Source: Streptomyces sp. CB02400 (GTDB taxonomy: Bacteria; Actinomycetota; Actinomycetes; Streptomycetales; Streptomycetaceae). Taken from it: a stretch of 64,000 bases of DNA. The stretch's first letter is position 1. The number at the start of each line of letters is the position of its first letter. Where the stretch lies: the NCBI RefSeq assembly GCF_001905725.1, contig NZ_LIWB01000005.1:477441-541440 (forward strand), read 5' to 3'. Below, piece by piece: positions 27,341 to 36,200 of the stretch. The translations under genes and the position numbers were made by a program. Under the pieces are notes generated by a model. That model worked only from the letters and a program-made list of their open reading frames with translations. It searched no databases and had not been told where the DNA came from.

Positions 27341-28408
27341 ATGTCCCAGAACACTGGTGCCAGCTACGCAGCGGCGGGCGTCGACATCGAGGCGGGCGAC
27401 CGCGCCGTCGAGCTGATGAAGGAGTGGGTGAAGAAGACGCGGCGCCCCGAGGTCCTCGGCGGCCTCGGCGGCTTCGCCGGCCTCTTCGACGCCTCCGCCC
27501 TGAAGAACTACGAGCGGCCCCTGCTCGCCTCCGCCACCGACGGTGTCGGCACCAAGGTCGACATCGCGCGGCAGCTGGGCGTCTACGACACCATCGGCCA
27601 CGACCTGGTCGCCATGGTCATGGACGACATCGTGGTGTGCGGCGCCGAGCCGCTGTTCATGACCGACTACATCTGCGTCGGCAAGGTCCACCCCGAGCGT
27701 GTCGCCGCCGTCGTCAAGGGCATCGCGGAGGGCTGTGTGCTGGCCGGATGCGCCCTGGTCGGCGGCGAGACGGCCGAACACCCCGGTCTGCTGGGTCCGG
27801 ACGACTTCGACGTCGCCGGGGCCGGTACGGGCGTCGTGGAGGCCGACCGGCTGCTCGGCGCGGATCGTATCCGTACGGGTGACGCGGTGATCGCCATGGC
27901 GTCCTCCGGGCTTCACTCCAACGGTTACTCCCTCGTCCGCCACGTGCTGCTGGAGCGGGCGGGACTCGCCCTGGACGGCCGGATCGACGAGCTGGGCCGC
28001 ACCCTCGGCGAGGAGCTCCTGGAGCCCACCAAGATCTACTCGCTGGACTGCCTGGCGCTGATCCGCACCACCGAGGTGCACGCCTTCAGCCACGTCACCG
28101 GCGGCGGACTCGCGGCCAACCTGGCCCGCGTGATCCCCGACGGGCTGCACGCGACCGTGGACCGCTCCACCTGGACGCCCGCACCGGTGTTCGACCTGGT
28201 CGGCCGGACCGGTTCGGTCGAGCGGCTGGAGCTGGAGAAGACGCTGAACATGGGCGTCGGCATGATCGCGATCGTGCCGCAGGAGTCCGTGGACGTGGCG
28301 CTGGCGACGCTGGCCGACCGCGGGGTGGACGCCTGGGTGGCCGGTGAGATCACCGACCGCGGCGAGCACACCACGGGCGCGACCCTCGTCGGTGACTACG
28401 CGAAGTGA
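27341..28408 (+). CDS. purM: Phosphoribosylformylglycinamidine cyclo-ligase (AIR synthase)
   Basis: 355 residues. Motifs are LASATDGVGTKVDIARQLG, GHDLVAMVMDDIVVCGAEPLF, GCALVGGETAEHPG, and AFSHVTGGGLAANLARV. The enzyme closes the imidazole ring of AIR with ATP, step 5 of the pathway. It directly follows purF and is bounded by a hairpin that separates it from the convergent DUF3073 gene. Confidence 0.97.
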   Translation: MSQNTGASYAAAGVDIEAGDRAVELMKEWVKKTRRPEVLGGLGGFAGLFDASALKNYERPLLASATDGVGTKVDIARQLGVYDTIGHDLVAMVMDDIVVCGAEPLFMTDYICVGKVHPERVAAVVKGIAEGCVLAGCALVGGETAEHPGLLGPDDFDVAGAGTGVVEADRLLGADRIRTGDAVIAMASSGLHSNGYSLVRHVLLERAGLALDGRIDELGRTLGEELLEPTKIYSLDCLALIRTTEVHAFSHVTGGGLAANLARVIPDGLHATVDRSTWTPAPVFDLVGRTGSVERLELEKTLNMGVGMIAIVPQESVDVALATLADRGVDAWVAGEITDRGEHTTGATLVGDYAK

Positions 28409-28483
28409 GCGACGGTGCGCTGCCCGCGCGGTGAACGTGCGGGCAGCACATCAGGAGCTCAGGGCTGCGGAGGCAGCACTAAA

Positions 28484-28513
28484 CCCGGTCGGTGACCGGA
28501 GCCACCGACCGGG
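28484..28513. terminator. Bidirectional terminator purM / DUF3073
   Basis: CCCGGTCGGTG (28484-28494) and CACCGACCGGG (28503-28513) form an 11-bp perfect stem between convergent genes. Confidence 0.75.
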
Positions 28514-28539
28514 CTGGTGTCCAGCTGTTCAGCGCAAGG

Positions 28540-28788
28540 TCAAGCGCCGCGACGCTGTTGCGAGGACGGGCCGTCCTCGTCCTCGTCGTCGTCCTCATAG
28601 AGGTCGGCGTACCGTGCGTACAGGTCGTCGTCTTGCTCATCGTCCTCGAAATGCTCACCGTTCGGTGGCTGGTTCGATGGCGATGCGCCCAGCTCCTCGG
28701 CCAGGCGTGAGAGATCAGTCCCACCGCTGTTGTACTTCAGCTGGCGGGCGACCTTCGTCTGCTTGGCCTTGGCCCGGCCGCGCCCCAT
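28540..28788 (-). CDS. DUF3073 family small acidic protein
   Basis: 82 residues. A basic N-terminus (MGRGRAKAKQTKVARQLKYNSGGTDLSRLAEEL) precedes a very acidic tail rich in Asp, Glu and Tyr (DLYARYADLYEDDDEDED). This two-part charge layout is the hallmark of DUF3073, a family restricted to actinobacteria and conserved beside purM in Streptomyces. The function is unknown; the basic head suggests nucleic acid or ribosome contact (inference). Confidence 0.9.
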   Translation of the reverse strand: MGRGRAKAKQTKVARQLKYNSGGTDLSRLAEELGASPSNQPPNGEHFEDDEQDDDLYARYADLYEDDDEDEDGPSSQQRRGA

Positions 28789-29111
28789 GGCTCGACCCCC
28801 TCAACGACGGGGCTCGACGGCCCCAGAGTCTTGACACGCGTTCATGGTCCAGAACGGTCTCTCCGCGGAGAGACCGGTCCGTAGGGCTTCCACGGTACCT
28901 GAGCCCGCGCCCATACGGTACGTCGCCCGCATGACGTGCCCGCGCCCAGGACCTTCGAGGTACCCCGTCCTCGCAGGTCAATCGCGATTTTAACCACTTA
29001 TCGGCGGTCGACCCGCCGGGAGAAGTGAGAGTTCTCTCCAAGTGCCCCCCGGCGGGTACCGCTCACCTGTACGAGGGCGGCCCGAGCCGGGCCGGGCCGC
29101 CCGCGCACACC
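28789..29111. other. Intergenic region upstream of DUF3073 and downstream of vdh
   Basis: 323 bases without a convincing gene. It contains the vdh hairpin at 29011-29057 and must hold the leftward promoter of the DUF3073 gene. Confidence 0.5.
29011..29057 (-). terminator. Long-loop terminator hairpin after vdh
   Basis: ACCCGCCGGG (29011-29020) pairs with CCCGGCGGGT (29048-29057). The 27-base loop contains a smaller AGAA/TTCT pairing. It lies about 55 bases past the vdh stop. Confidence 0.6.
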
Positions 29112-30200
29112 TCATCGCGCCGGGCGCGCCTCCGCCATCCGCTGCTCGGCGATCCGGTCGGCCGCGGCGGCCGGCGGAATCCCGTCCTCCTTCGCACGCG
29201 CGAATATGGCCAGCGTGGTGTCGAAGATCATGGACGCCTTCGCCTTGCACCGGTCGAAGTCGAAGCCGTGCAGCTCGTCGGCGACCTGGATGACACCGCC
29301 GGCGTTCACCACGTAGTCGGGCGCGTAGAGGATCCCGCGGTCGGCGAGGTCCTTCTCCACGCCCGGGTGGGCGAGCTGGTTGTTGGCGGCGCCGCAGACC
29401 ACCTTGGCGGTCAGCACCGGCACGCTGTCGTCGTTCAGCGCCCCGCCGAGCGCGCACGGGGCGTAGATGTCCAGGCCCTCGGTGCGGATCAGCGCCTCGG
29501 TGTCGGCGACGGCCGACACGCCCTGGGGGTGCCGGTCGAGGATCCGCCGCACGGCGTCCTCGCGCACGTCGGTGATCACGACCTCGGCGCCCTCGGCGCG
29601 CAGGTGCTCCACCAGGTGGTGGCCGACCTTGCCGACGCCGGCGACACCGACCTTGCGGTCGCGCAGCGAGGGGTCGCCCCACAGGTGCTGGGCGGCGGCC
29701 CGCATGCCCTGGTAGACGCCGAAGGAGGTGAGCACGGAGGAGTCGCCCGCGCCGCCGTTCTCCGGGGAGCGGCCGGTGGTCCAGCGGCACTCGCGGGCCA
29801 CGACGTCCATGTCGGCGACGTAGGTGCCGACGTCGCAGGCGGTGACGTACCGGCCGCCGAGCGAGGCGACGAACCGGCCGTAGGCCAGCAGCAGCTCCTC
29901 GCTCTTGATCTGCTCCGGGTCGCCGATGATCACGGCCTTGCCGCCGCCGTGGTCGAGCCCGGCCATGGCGTTCTTGTACGACATCCCGCGCGCGAGGTTC
30001 AGCGCGTCGGCGACGGCCTCCTCCTCGGAGGCGTACGGGTAGAAGCGCGTACCGCCGAGGGCGGGGCCCAGCGCGGTGGAGTGGATGGCGATGACGGCCT
30101 TGAGGCCGGTGGTGCGGTCCTGACAGAGCACGACTTGCTCGTGGCCCCCCTGGTCCGAACGGAACAGGGTGTGCAGGACGCCGTCAGATACGTCGGTCAC
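29112..30200 (-). CDS. vdh: Leucine/valine dehydrogenase (Glu/Leu/Phe/Val DH family)
   Basis: 362 residues from the GTG at 30200, chosen because AGGAG lies 8 bases before it. The N-terminal catalytic domain has [25 protein letters not shown] with the catalytic Lys in [13 protein letters not shown]. The NAD domain has the [17 protein letters not shown] fingerprint. Branched-chain amino acids are oxidatively deaminated to 2-oxo acids, which supply starter units for polyketides and fatty acids and nitrogen from valine. The protein closely resembles what I recall of the characterised S. coelicolor Vdh. It is monocistronic with its own terminator. Confidence 0.94.
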   Translation of the reverse strand: MTDVSDGVLHTLFRSDQGGHEQVVLCQDRTTGLKAVIAIHSTALGPALGGTRFYPYASEEEAVADALNLARGMSYKNAMAGLDHGGGKAVIIGDPEQIKSEELLLAYGRFVASLGGRYVTACDVGTYVADMDVVARECRWTTGRSPENGGAGDSSVLTSFGVYQGMRAAAQHLWGDPSLRDRKVGVAGVGKVGHHLVEHLRAEGAEVVITDVREDAVRRILDRHPQGVSAVADTEALIRTEGLDIYAPCALGGALNDDSVPVLTAKVVCGAANNQLAHPGVEKDLADRGILYAPDYVVNAGGVIQVADELHGFDFDRCKAKASMIFDTTLAIFARAKEDGIPPAAAADRIAEQRMAEARPAR

Positions 30201-30420
30201 TGTGGTGACTCCTGAGTAAGTAGCGGCGGGTGGGGTCGGCCCCCGTAGAGGTGGCGGGGACCGTGGCACGAGATTAGATCCTTACGCGCCCGTCGGAGGC
30301 ACCGTGTCCCGGATCACCTCCGTCCGGAGTACCGCCGTGCGACGGTTTGCAGGGGTTTCCCACGCGTCCGGGCGGGGGCCCGACAGGTTTTCGCGACGGC
30401 CTTCGGGGGAGGGACCAGGC

Positions 30421-31263
30421 GTGCCCAAGGTGTCCTCGGTGATCGTCCCCTACGCGACCTACTTGCGCGTGTACGAACCGCTGGCCGCCTTCCCGGAGCC
30501 GGAACGCGGCCACTGGGCCCGTTACGCCCGCCGCCCCGACCGCCCCTCCTGCCAGGACGAGCTCCGCCGGTCCCTGGCCGACCTCGCGCCCACCCCGCCG
30601 GTACCGGTGCCGGTGCACGAGAGCGACGACGCGTTCGTCCTTGAGGCCGACGGCGTGGTCTGCGTCTGCCCCTGGCACACCCGGCTGCGCGGCTGGCAGG
30701 CCCTGGGCGAGCTCGCCGAGGACTTCCCGCTGCCGGTCCTGGACGCGCTCCTGCCCCCGGTCGTACGGCACCAGGCGACCCGGGACTACGAGCGCTGGCT
30801 GGCCGGCCACCCCGACGCCCGGCCGTGGATCCGCACCGCGACCTGGCAGGTGCCGATCAACTGGTTCGTGCTGTTCGCGGACGACGAGCGGGAGTACGTC
30901 AAGGGGGCCGTCGGCGAGGAGCCCGTCCTGCGCTACCGGACCCCGATGGTCCAGGCCCGTCGGCGGGTGGCGCGGGGGCTGCGGGCGCTCAGGGACGCCG
31001 TGGACGAGAGCCTGCTGATCGACGGCCTCGTGGACGTCGGGCGCTGGCTGGAGGAGTTCCATCCGCGCTCGCTGGTCGAGCTGGACTACGGCGGACTGGT
31101 GCACGCCCTGCCGGCCGGCACGCTCGAGGACGACCATTCGGCGGCGGACGTGGCCGAAGGGATCGCGGCGCTGCGGCGCGGTGACGGGGAGGGCGCCGGG
31201 GAGGCCTACGGGCGCCTCGTGGAGCGCTGGCGGTCGGTCCGCGACCTGCGTTCGGCGAACTGA
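30421..31263 (+). CDS. Conserved hypothetical protein of Streptomyces
   Basis: 280 residues from a GTG preceded by GGAGGGACCAGG. No membrane segment or signal is seen. The sequence is rich in Trp, Arg and Pro: VIVPYATYLRVYEPLAAFP, VCVCPWHTRLRGWQALGEL, and ATWQVPINWFVLFADDERE. I recognise it as a conserved actinomycete protein that usually sits just upstream of bldC, but I know no function or catalytic motif. An in-frame start at 30304 would overlap the divergent vdh promoter and has no SD. It is divergent from vdh and followed by a long bldC upstream region. Confidence 0.8.
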   Translation: MPKVSSVIVPYATYLRVYEPLAAFPEPERGHWARYARRPDRPSCQDELRRSLADLAPTPPVPVPVHESDDAFVLEADGVVCVCPWHTRLRGWQALGELAEDFPLPVLDALLPPVVRHQATRDYERWLAGHPDARPWIRTATWQVPINWFVLFADDEREYVKGAVGEEPVLRYRTPMVQARRRVARGLRALRDAVDESLLIDGLVDVGRWLEEFHPRSLVELDYGGLVHALPAGTLEDDHSAADVAEGIAALRRGDGEGAGEAYGRLVERWRSVRDLRSAN

Positions 31264-31802
31264 CGTTTGACCAAACGCCGTTCTTGGGGTTTTGTCTTCG
31301 CCCTGAGGTGTCTGAGGTTCCGTCAGTGCGGGCCCGACAACGGACGTAGAGGCCGATCCGGGCGTATGTCCCAAGCGCGTCAAGCGTGACGGACCGCACT
31401 TACGTGGCCCTTGCGCCCCTTGCCCACCCTCATGCCAAAATAGGACAAGGAGTCCGGGGAGGACTCTTCCGTCCTGCTGTGCTCAACTATGGGCGGATTC
31501 TCGGTAATGCACGCTTTAGGGGGTCCGGTGACTCCTGATCGCTGCTGTGACTGATCGTCACAGTGACGTGACTGTCCGCTATGGCATGGTCCATCGGCTT
31601 CCGCGGCTGATGAACACCTGGGAGGGCAATTCCATCGGTTTGGCCGACGTGGCTGGACAGATGGTGTAGTTGTAGTGCCGAGGACAAGCCGTTCGTCCTA
31701 TAACCGACTCGACTCGCGTCCGCCATTTCGGGCAACGCGGGTCAAGGTGCAGAATTTAGAGGAAAGAACCGAGAAGGTTCGGTTCTCCCGAGGAGGCCGC
31801 TC
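31264..31802 (+). promoter_or_regulatory. Long upstream region of bldC
   Basis: 539 bases with no convincing gene on either strand. A short dyad CGTTTG-AC-CAAACG follows the previous stop at about 31265. The length fits a developmental gene with a distal promoter and a long 5' leader. I cannot place the promoter from sequence alone. Confidence 0.45.
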
Positions 31803-32009
31803 ATGACCGCTCGCACCCCTGATGCCGAGCCGCTGCTGACCCCGGCTGAGGTCGCCACCATGTTCCGCGTCGACCCGAAGACGGTCACGCGCTGGGCGAA
31901 GGCAGGCAAGCTCACGTCGATCCGCACGCTCGGCGGGCACCGCCGCTACCGCGAAGCCGAGGTCCGCGCACTGCTCGCGGGCATTCCGCAGCAGCGCAGC
32001 GAGGCCTGA
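31803..32009 (+). CDS. bldC: Developmental regulator BldC (MerR-like)
   Basis: 68 residues, the exact family length. It is a single winged HTH with no effector domain: LTPAEVATMFRVDPKTVTRWAKAGKL is the helix-turn-helix and RTLGGHRRYREAEVRALL the wing and second helix. BldC binds head-to-tail on direct repeats and holds Streptomyces in vegetative growth before sporulation, so mutants differentiate too early. The ATG is preceded by GAGGAGG. A classic terminator with a T-tract follows. Confidence 0.97.
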   Translation: MTARTPDAEPLLTPAEVATMFRVDPKTVTRWAKAGKLTSIRTLGGHRRYREAEVRALLAGIPQQRSEA

Positions 32010-32159
32010 ACAACCGCATGAACCGGGCAGCACCGGCTGGTCCCCCACCGGCCGAGACGCCCGGGAACCCTGGCTCCAAGCGACGCGGGGACTGCCCCAA
32101 CAGGCCCCTCGCCCAAGCTGATCAGAGCTTTCCAGGCAACTGAACGAGGGTGCGTCGTC

Positions 32160-32199
32160 GATCGCGCTGGACTCCGCCGAGTCCAGCGCGATCTTTTTT
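32160..32199 (+). terminator. Rho-independent terminator after bldC
   Basis: Stem 32160-32173 / 32180-32193 (14 bp, perfect), loop CCGCCG, followed directly by six T. It is one of the few classic T-tract terminators in this window. Confidence 0.92.
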
Positions 32200-32445
32200 G
32201 TGCGCCCGTGAGGGGCCGGTCCGGTCCTGACGGGCCCCCGGGAGCGCTCTGTGCGCGGGCTTGTCGGACTCTGGGGACGGGTGGGGGATCACCTGTGTGC
32301 CGGCCGACGCGGACCTCTCCGAGTAGTGCAATTGCACATATTAAATTGACCTGTTGTAGGAGAGGTGTAAGTACTGCACTTCTTGAAACTCATACGGTGA
32401 CACCCGTCACATACCGGTTGGCTTGTTGAGCCTGTGGCATATGCG
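32200..32445 (+). other. A+T-rich intergenic segment with promoter-like sequence
   Basis: Between the bldC terminator and the end of the leftward DUF6274 gene. Bases about 32325-32415 are unusually A+T-rich for this chromosome. TTGACC (32346-32351) and TAAGTA (32368-32373), 16 bases apart, form a rightward promoter-like pair. GGTGAC-ACCC-GTCAC (32396-32410) is a dyad. No rightward gene follows. Confidence 0.4.
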
Positions 32446-32631
32446 CTAAAGAGAACGGACGTTGGGGCCGGGTTGTTCCCCGGCCGGCCGGGAGGCGTCC
32501 GGGGCGTCCATCGCCAGCCGCAGGAGGTGGTGGCAGATCGGGCAGTGCCGGGTGAGGTGCCGGTACGACGACGCGGCCGCCAGATGCGCACGGAGCAGCG
32601 CCCGTGTCTCGTGCCTGGCCGATGCAGCCAT
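32446..32631 (-). CDS. DUF6274 family small protein
   Basis: 61 residues from the ATG at 32631, which has AGGAG 4 bases ahead. The sequence MAASARHETRALLRAHLAAA is followed by RHLTRHCPICHHLLRLAM, containing an H-x-C-P-I-C-H knuckle that could bind zinc, and a Pro-rich tail. I recognise it as the small Streptomyces family now called DUF6274; its function is unknown. The frame is open upstream, but that extension is low-complexity and lacks a start signal. Confidence 0.78.
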   Translation of the reverse strand: MAASARHETRALLRAHLAAASSYRHLTRHCPICHHLLRLAMDAPDASRPAGEQPGPNVRSL

Positions 32632-32639
32632 CAGTCTCC

Positions 32640-32800
32640 TAGCGGGGTGCCACCGGCTTTGGCTGGTGGGGGAATTGCTTCCCTGTCCTGTGGTCTTTTC
32701 CTTTCGTCCCGTAAGGGACCGGTTCGGGCTGGACCGCAACCCTCGGGGTTGGAAGCCCCCCTCCTTCAGGTGGGGGAGCGGAGTCACACGCCACCTCCGA
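32640..32800 (+). mobile_element. Possible relic right end of an IS200/IS605 (TnpB) element
   Basis: The segment ending GGAAGCCCCCCTCCTTCAGG-TGGGGGAG-CGGAGTCAC resembles right-end hairpins of IS605/IS1341-type elements. Stem CCCCCTCC/GGTGGGGG has one mismatch and loop TTCA. The preceding sequence can be read as SGLEAPLLQVGE, like a TnpB C-terminus. No TnpA, no rest of TnpB and no left end are present, so at most this is a scar. The match is from memory of the family's ends. Confidence 0.35.
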
Positions 32801-32904
32801 GGGGTTGCACCGGGCGGTGCTCTGCTTCCTGGAGTACCGAGGGGCAGCAGGCCCGTCAAGACGGCGGAGGGGCGCACAGGGGCACGCAGCGCCCCGAACC
32901 ACAC

Positions 32905-32938
32905 AAGAGGGCCCGGGTCCGAAGACCCGGGCCCTCTT
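32905..32938. terminator. Perfect 15-bp hairpin
   Basis: AAGAGGGCCCGGGTC, loop CGAA, GACCCGGGCCCTCTT. No recognised gene ends just before it in either direction. It may end an unannotated transcript on the plus strand, or serve as a second stop for the leftward tRNA-Asp. Confidence 0.7.
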
Positions 32939-33019
32939 GGTCACTGGGGCCCTGACGGGATGTGCTGTGTCCGATCGCGGCTCCGCCGCGGGGCGCGGCC
33001 TCGGTTGGGGGTGCTCATG

Positions 33020-33057
33020 CGGAAGGCCCGCGTCCCTTGCGGGATGCGGGCCTTCCG
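33020..33057 (-). terminator. Terminator after tRNA-Asp copy 1
   Basis: CGGAAGGCCCGC (33020-33031) pairs with GCGGGCCTTCCG (33046-33057); the inner GTCCC/GGGAT adds further pairing. It lies immediately 3' of the leftward tRNA-Asp. Confidence 0.8.
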
Positions 33058-33065
33058 GTTTGTTG

Positions 33066-33140
33066 CGGTCCTGACGGGATTTGAACCCGCGGCCTCCACC
33101 TTGACAGGGTGGCGAGCACTCCAAACTGCTCCACAGGACC
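33066..33140 (-). tRNA. tRNA-Asp (anticodon GUC), copy 1
   Basis: 75 nt. Acceptor GGTCCTG/CAGGACC, D-arm GAGC-AGTTTGGAGT-GCTC, anticodon arm CCACC-CTGTCAA-GGTGG (GTC), T-arm GCGGG-TTCAAAT-CCCGT, discriminator G, no encoded CCA. It is identical over its whole length to the copy at 37420. Confidence 0.96.
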
Positions 33141-33233
33141 AGGTTTCGCAGCGCCATTCCTGCGTTGCGCTGCGAGAAGGACTGTACAGGAGGTGGAGCC
33201 TCCTGGTCGAACTCACCCTGCGTGCGGATGCCG

Positions 33234-36200
33234 TTACGGTACGGCCGCGTCGATCGCCTTCACGATCCGCTTGTCCGACACGGGGTACGCCGTGCCGAGC
33301 GCGTGGGCGAAATAGCTGACCCGCAGCTCCTCGATCATCCAGCGGATGTCCAGCACCTGCCGCGGCACCGGCCGCCCCTGCGGCAACTGCTCCAGCAGCC
33401 ACGCGTACTCGTCCCGCATCTCATGGACCTTCGCCATGCGCGTGCTGTCCCGCTGCACGTTCGAAGGCATCTGCTGCAGGCGCCGGTCCGCGGCCACCAG
33501 GTAGCGCATCAGGTCCGGCAGCCGCCGCAGCCCCGCCTCCGTCACGAAACCGGGCCGTACGAGCCCGTCAAGCTGCCCCCGTACGTCCTGGAGGTTGGGC
33601 AGCAGCGCGGGGCTCCGCACGCCCTTCAGACGGCGCTCACAGGCCTGCCACGCCGCCAGCACCTGCTGCACCTGGCCCACCGCGCGGACCGTCGTGTCGA
33701 CGATCTCCGCGCGGACCTTGTCGTACAGCTTCCGGAACGACTCCTCGTCCCACACCGGCCCGCCGAAGTCGGCGATCAGCCGGTCCGCCGCCGCCATCGC
33801 GCAGTCGTCGAACAGCGCCTGCACCGAACCGTGCGGATTCGCGGACAGCGCCAGCTTCTGCGCGTTCGTCAGCTTCTCGGACGCGAACTTCGCGGGGTTC
33901 ACCGGGATCGACAGCAGGATCAGCCGGCGCGTGCCCTTCCACATCGCCTCCGCCTGCTCGGCCTCCGTGTCGAACAGCCGCACCGACACCGTGTCACCGT
34001 CGTCGACCAGCGCCGGATACGCCTTCACCGGCTGACCGGCCCGGCGCGTCTCGAACACGCGGGTCAGCGAGCCGATCGTCCAGTCCGTCAGCCCCTTGCG
34101 CTCCAGCGACTCGCCGCCCTGGCGCTGCGCCGTGGCGGCGGCCGCCTGCGACAGCGCCTTGCGGGCCTTCGGCCGCAACTGGAGCTTGAGCGCCTCCAGG
34201 TCCTTGTCCTCGGCGACCTTGCGGCGCCGCTCGTCGACGATCCGGAACGTCACCTTCAAATGGTCCGGAACCCGGGACCAGTCGAAGTCCTCCGCCTCGA
34301 ACGGCACCCCGACCATCCGCTTCAGCTCACGGGCCATCGTCACCGTGAGCGGCTCCTGCAACGGCACCGCCCGCTCCAGGAACGCCTTCGCGTAGTTCGG
34401 CGCCGGCACGTAGTTCCGCCGGATCGGCTTGGGAAGCGACCGGATCAGCTCCGTGACGACCTCCTCGCGCAACCCCGGGATCTGCCAGTCGAAGCCCTCG
34501 TCCGTCACCTGGTTCAGCACCTGGAGCGGAACATGGACCGTCACACCGTCCGCGTCCGCACCCGGCTCGAACTGGTACGTCACCCGGAACTTCAGCGGAC
34601 CCTGCCGCCACGAGTCCGGGTAGTCGGCCTTGGTGACCGCCTCCGCCGACTCACGGATCAGCATCTCTCGCTCGAAGTCGAGGAAGTCCGGCTGCTCGTG
34701 CCGCTTGTGCTTCCACCACGAGTCGAAGTGCGCCCCCGACACCACGTGTTCGGGGATCCGCTGCTCGTAGAAGTCGAACAGGGTCTCGTCGTCGACCAGG
34801 ATGTCCCGGCGCCGCGCCCGGTGCTCCAGCTCCTCGACCTCGGTCAGCAGCTTCCGGTTGTCGGCGTAGAACTTGTGGTGCGTCCGCCAGTCGCCCTCGA
34901 CCAGCGCGTTCCGGATGAACAGCTCGCGGGAGACCTCCGGGTCGATCCGGCCGTAGTTCACCTTCCTCTGCGCCACGATCGGTACGCCGTACAGCGTGAC
35001 CTTCTCGTACGCCATCACGGCCGCCTGGTCCTTCTCCCAGTGCGGCTCGCTGTACGTGCGCTTGAGCAGGTGCTCCGCGAGCGGCTCCACCCACTCCGGT
35101 TCGATCTTCGCGTTGACCCGCGCCCACAGTCGGGACGTCTCCACCAGCTCGGCCGACATCACGAACCGCGGCGGCTTCTTGAAGAGCGCCGAGCCCGGGA
35201 AGATCGCGAACTTGGCGTTCCGCGCGCCCAGGTACTCGTTGCGCCCGCCGTCCTTGCGGCCGGCGCCCGGACCGGAGTCCTTGGACTCCTTCACGTCCTT
35301 CATGCCGATGTGCGACAGCAGACCGGCCAGCAGGGAGACGTGGACACGGTCGTCGGGGGCGTCCTCGTCGTTGAGGTGGATGCCCATCTGCTTGGCGACC
35401 GTGCGCAACTGCGTGTAGATGTCCTGCCACTCGCGGATCCGCAGGAAGTTCAGGTACTCCTGCTTGCACATCCGGCGGAACGACGACGACCCGCGCTCCT
35501 TCTGCTGCTCGCGGACGTACCGCCACAGGTTCAGATACGCGAGGAAGTCGCTGGACTCGTCCCGGAACCGGGCGTGCTGCTGATCGGCCTGCGTCTGCTT
35601 GTCGGCGGGCCGCTCCCGCGGATCCTGGATGGACAGCGCGGCGGCGATGACCATCACCTCACGGACACAGCCGTTCTTGTCCGCCTCCAGCACCATGCGC
35701 GCGAGCCGCGGGTCCACCGGAAGCTGTGCCAGCTTCCGCCCCGTCTGCGTCAGCCGCTTGCGCGGGTCCTTCTGCGCCGCGTCGAGCGCGCCCAGCTCCT
35801 GGAGCAGCTGCACGCCGTCACGGATGTTGCGGTGGTCCGGCGGGTCGATGAACGGGAACTTCTCGATCTCGCCCAGGCCGGCCGCCGTCATCTGCAGGAT
35901 GACCGAGGCGAGGTTGGTGCGCAGGATCTCCGCGTCCGTGAACTCCGGACGGGCCAGGAAGTCGTCCTCGCTGTACAGCCGGATGCAGATGCCGTCCGAC
36001 GTACGGCCGCAGCGGCCCTTGCGCTGGTTGGCGCTGGCCTGCGAGACCGGCTCGATCGGCAGCCGCTGCACCTTGGTGCGGTGGCTGTAGCGGGAGATGC
36101 GGGCGAACCCGGGATCGATGACGTACTTGATGCCCGGCACGGTCAGGGACGTCTCGGCCACGTTCGTCGCCAGCACGATCCGGCGGCCGCTGTGCTGCTG

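Noticed and set aside
25643..28369. A 908-codon open frame antisense to purF and purM
   Set aside because: It is a shadow of two well-defined purine genes, with no start signal and an Arg/Gly/Val-rich composition typical of antisense frames at high GC.
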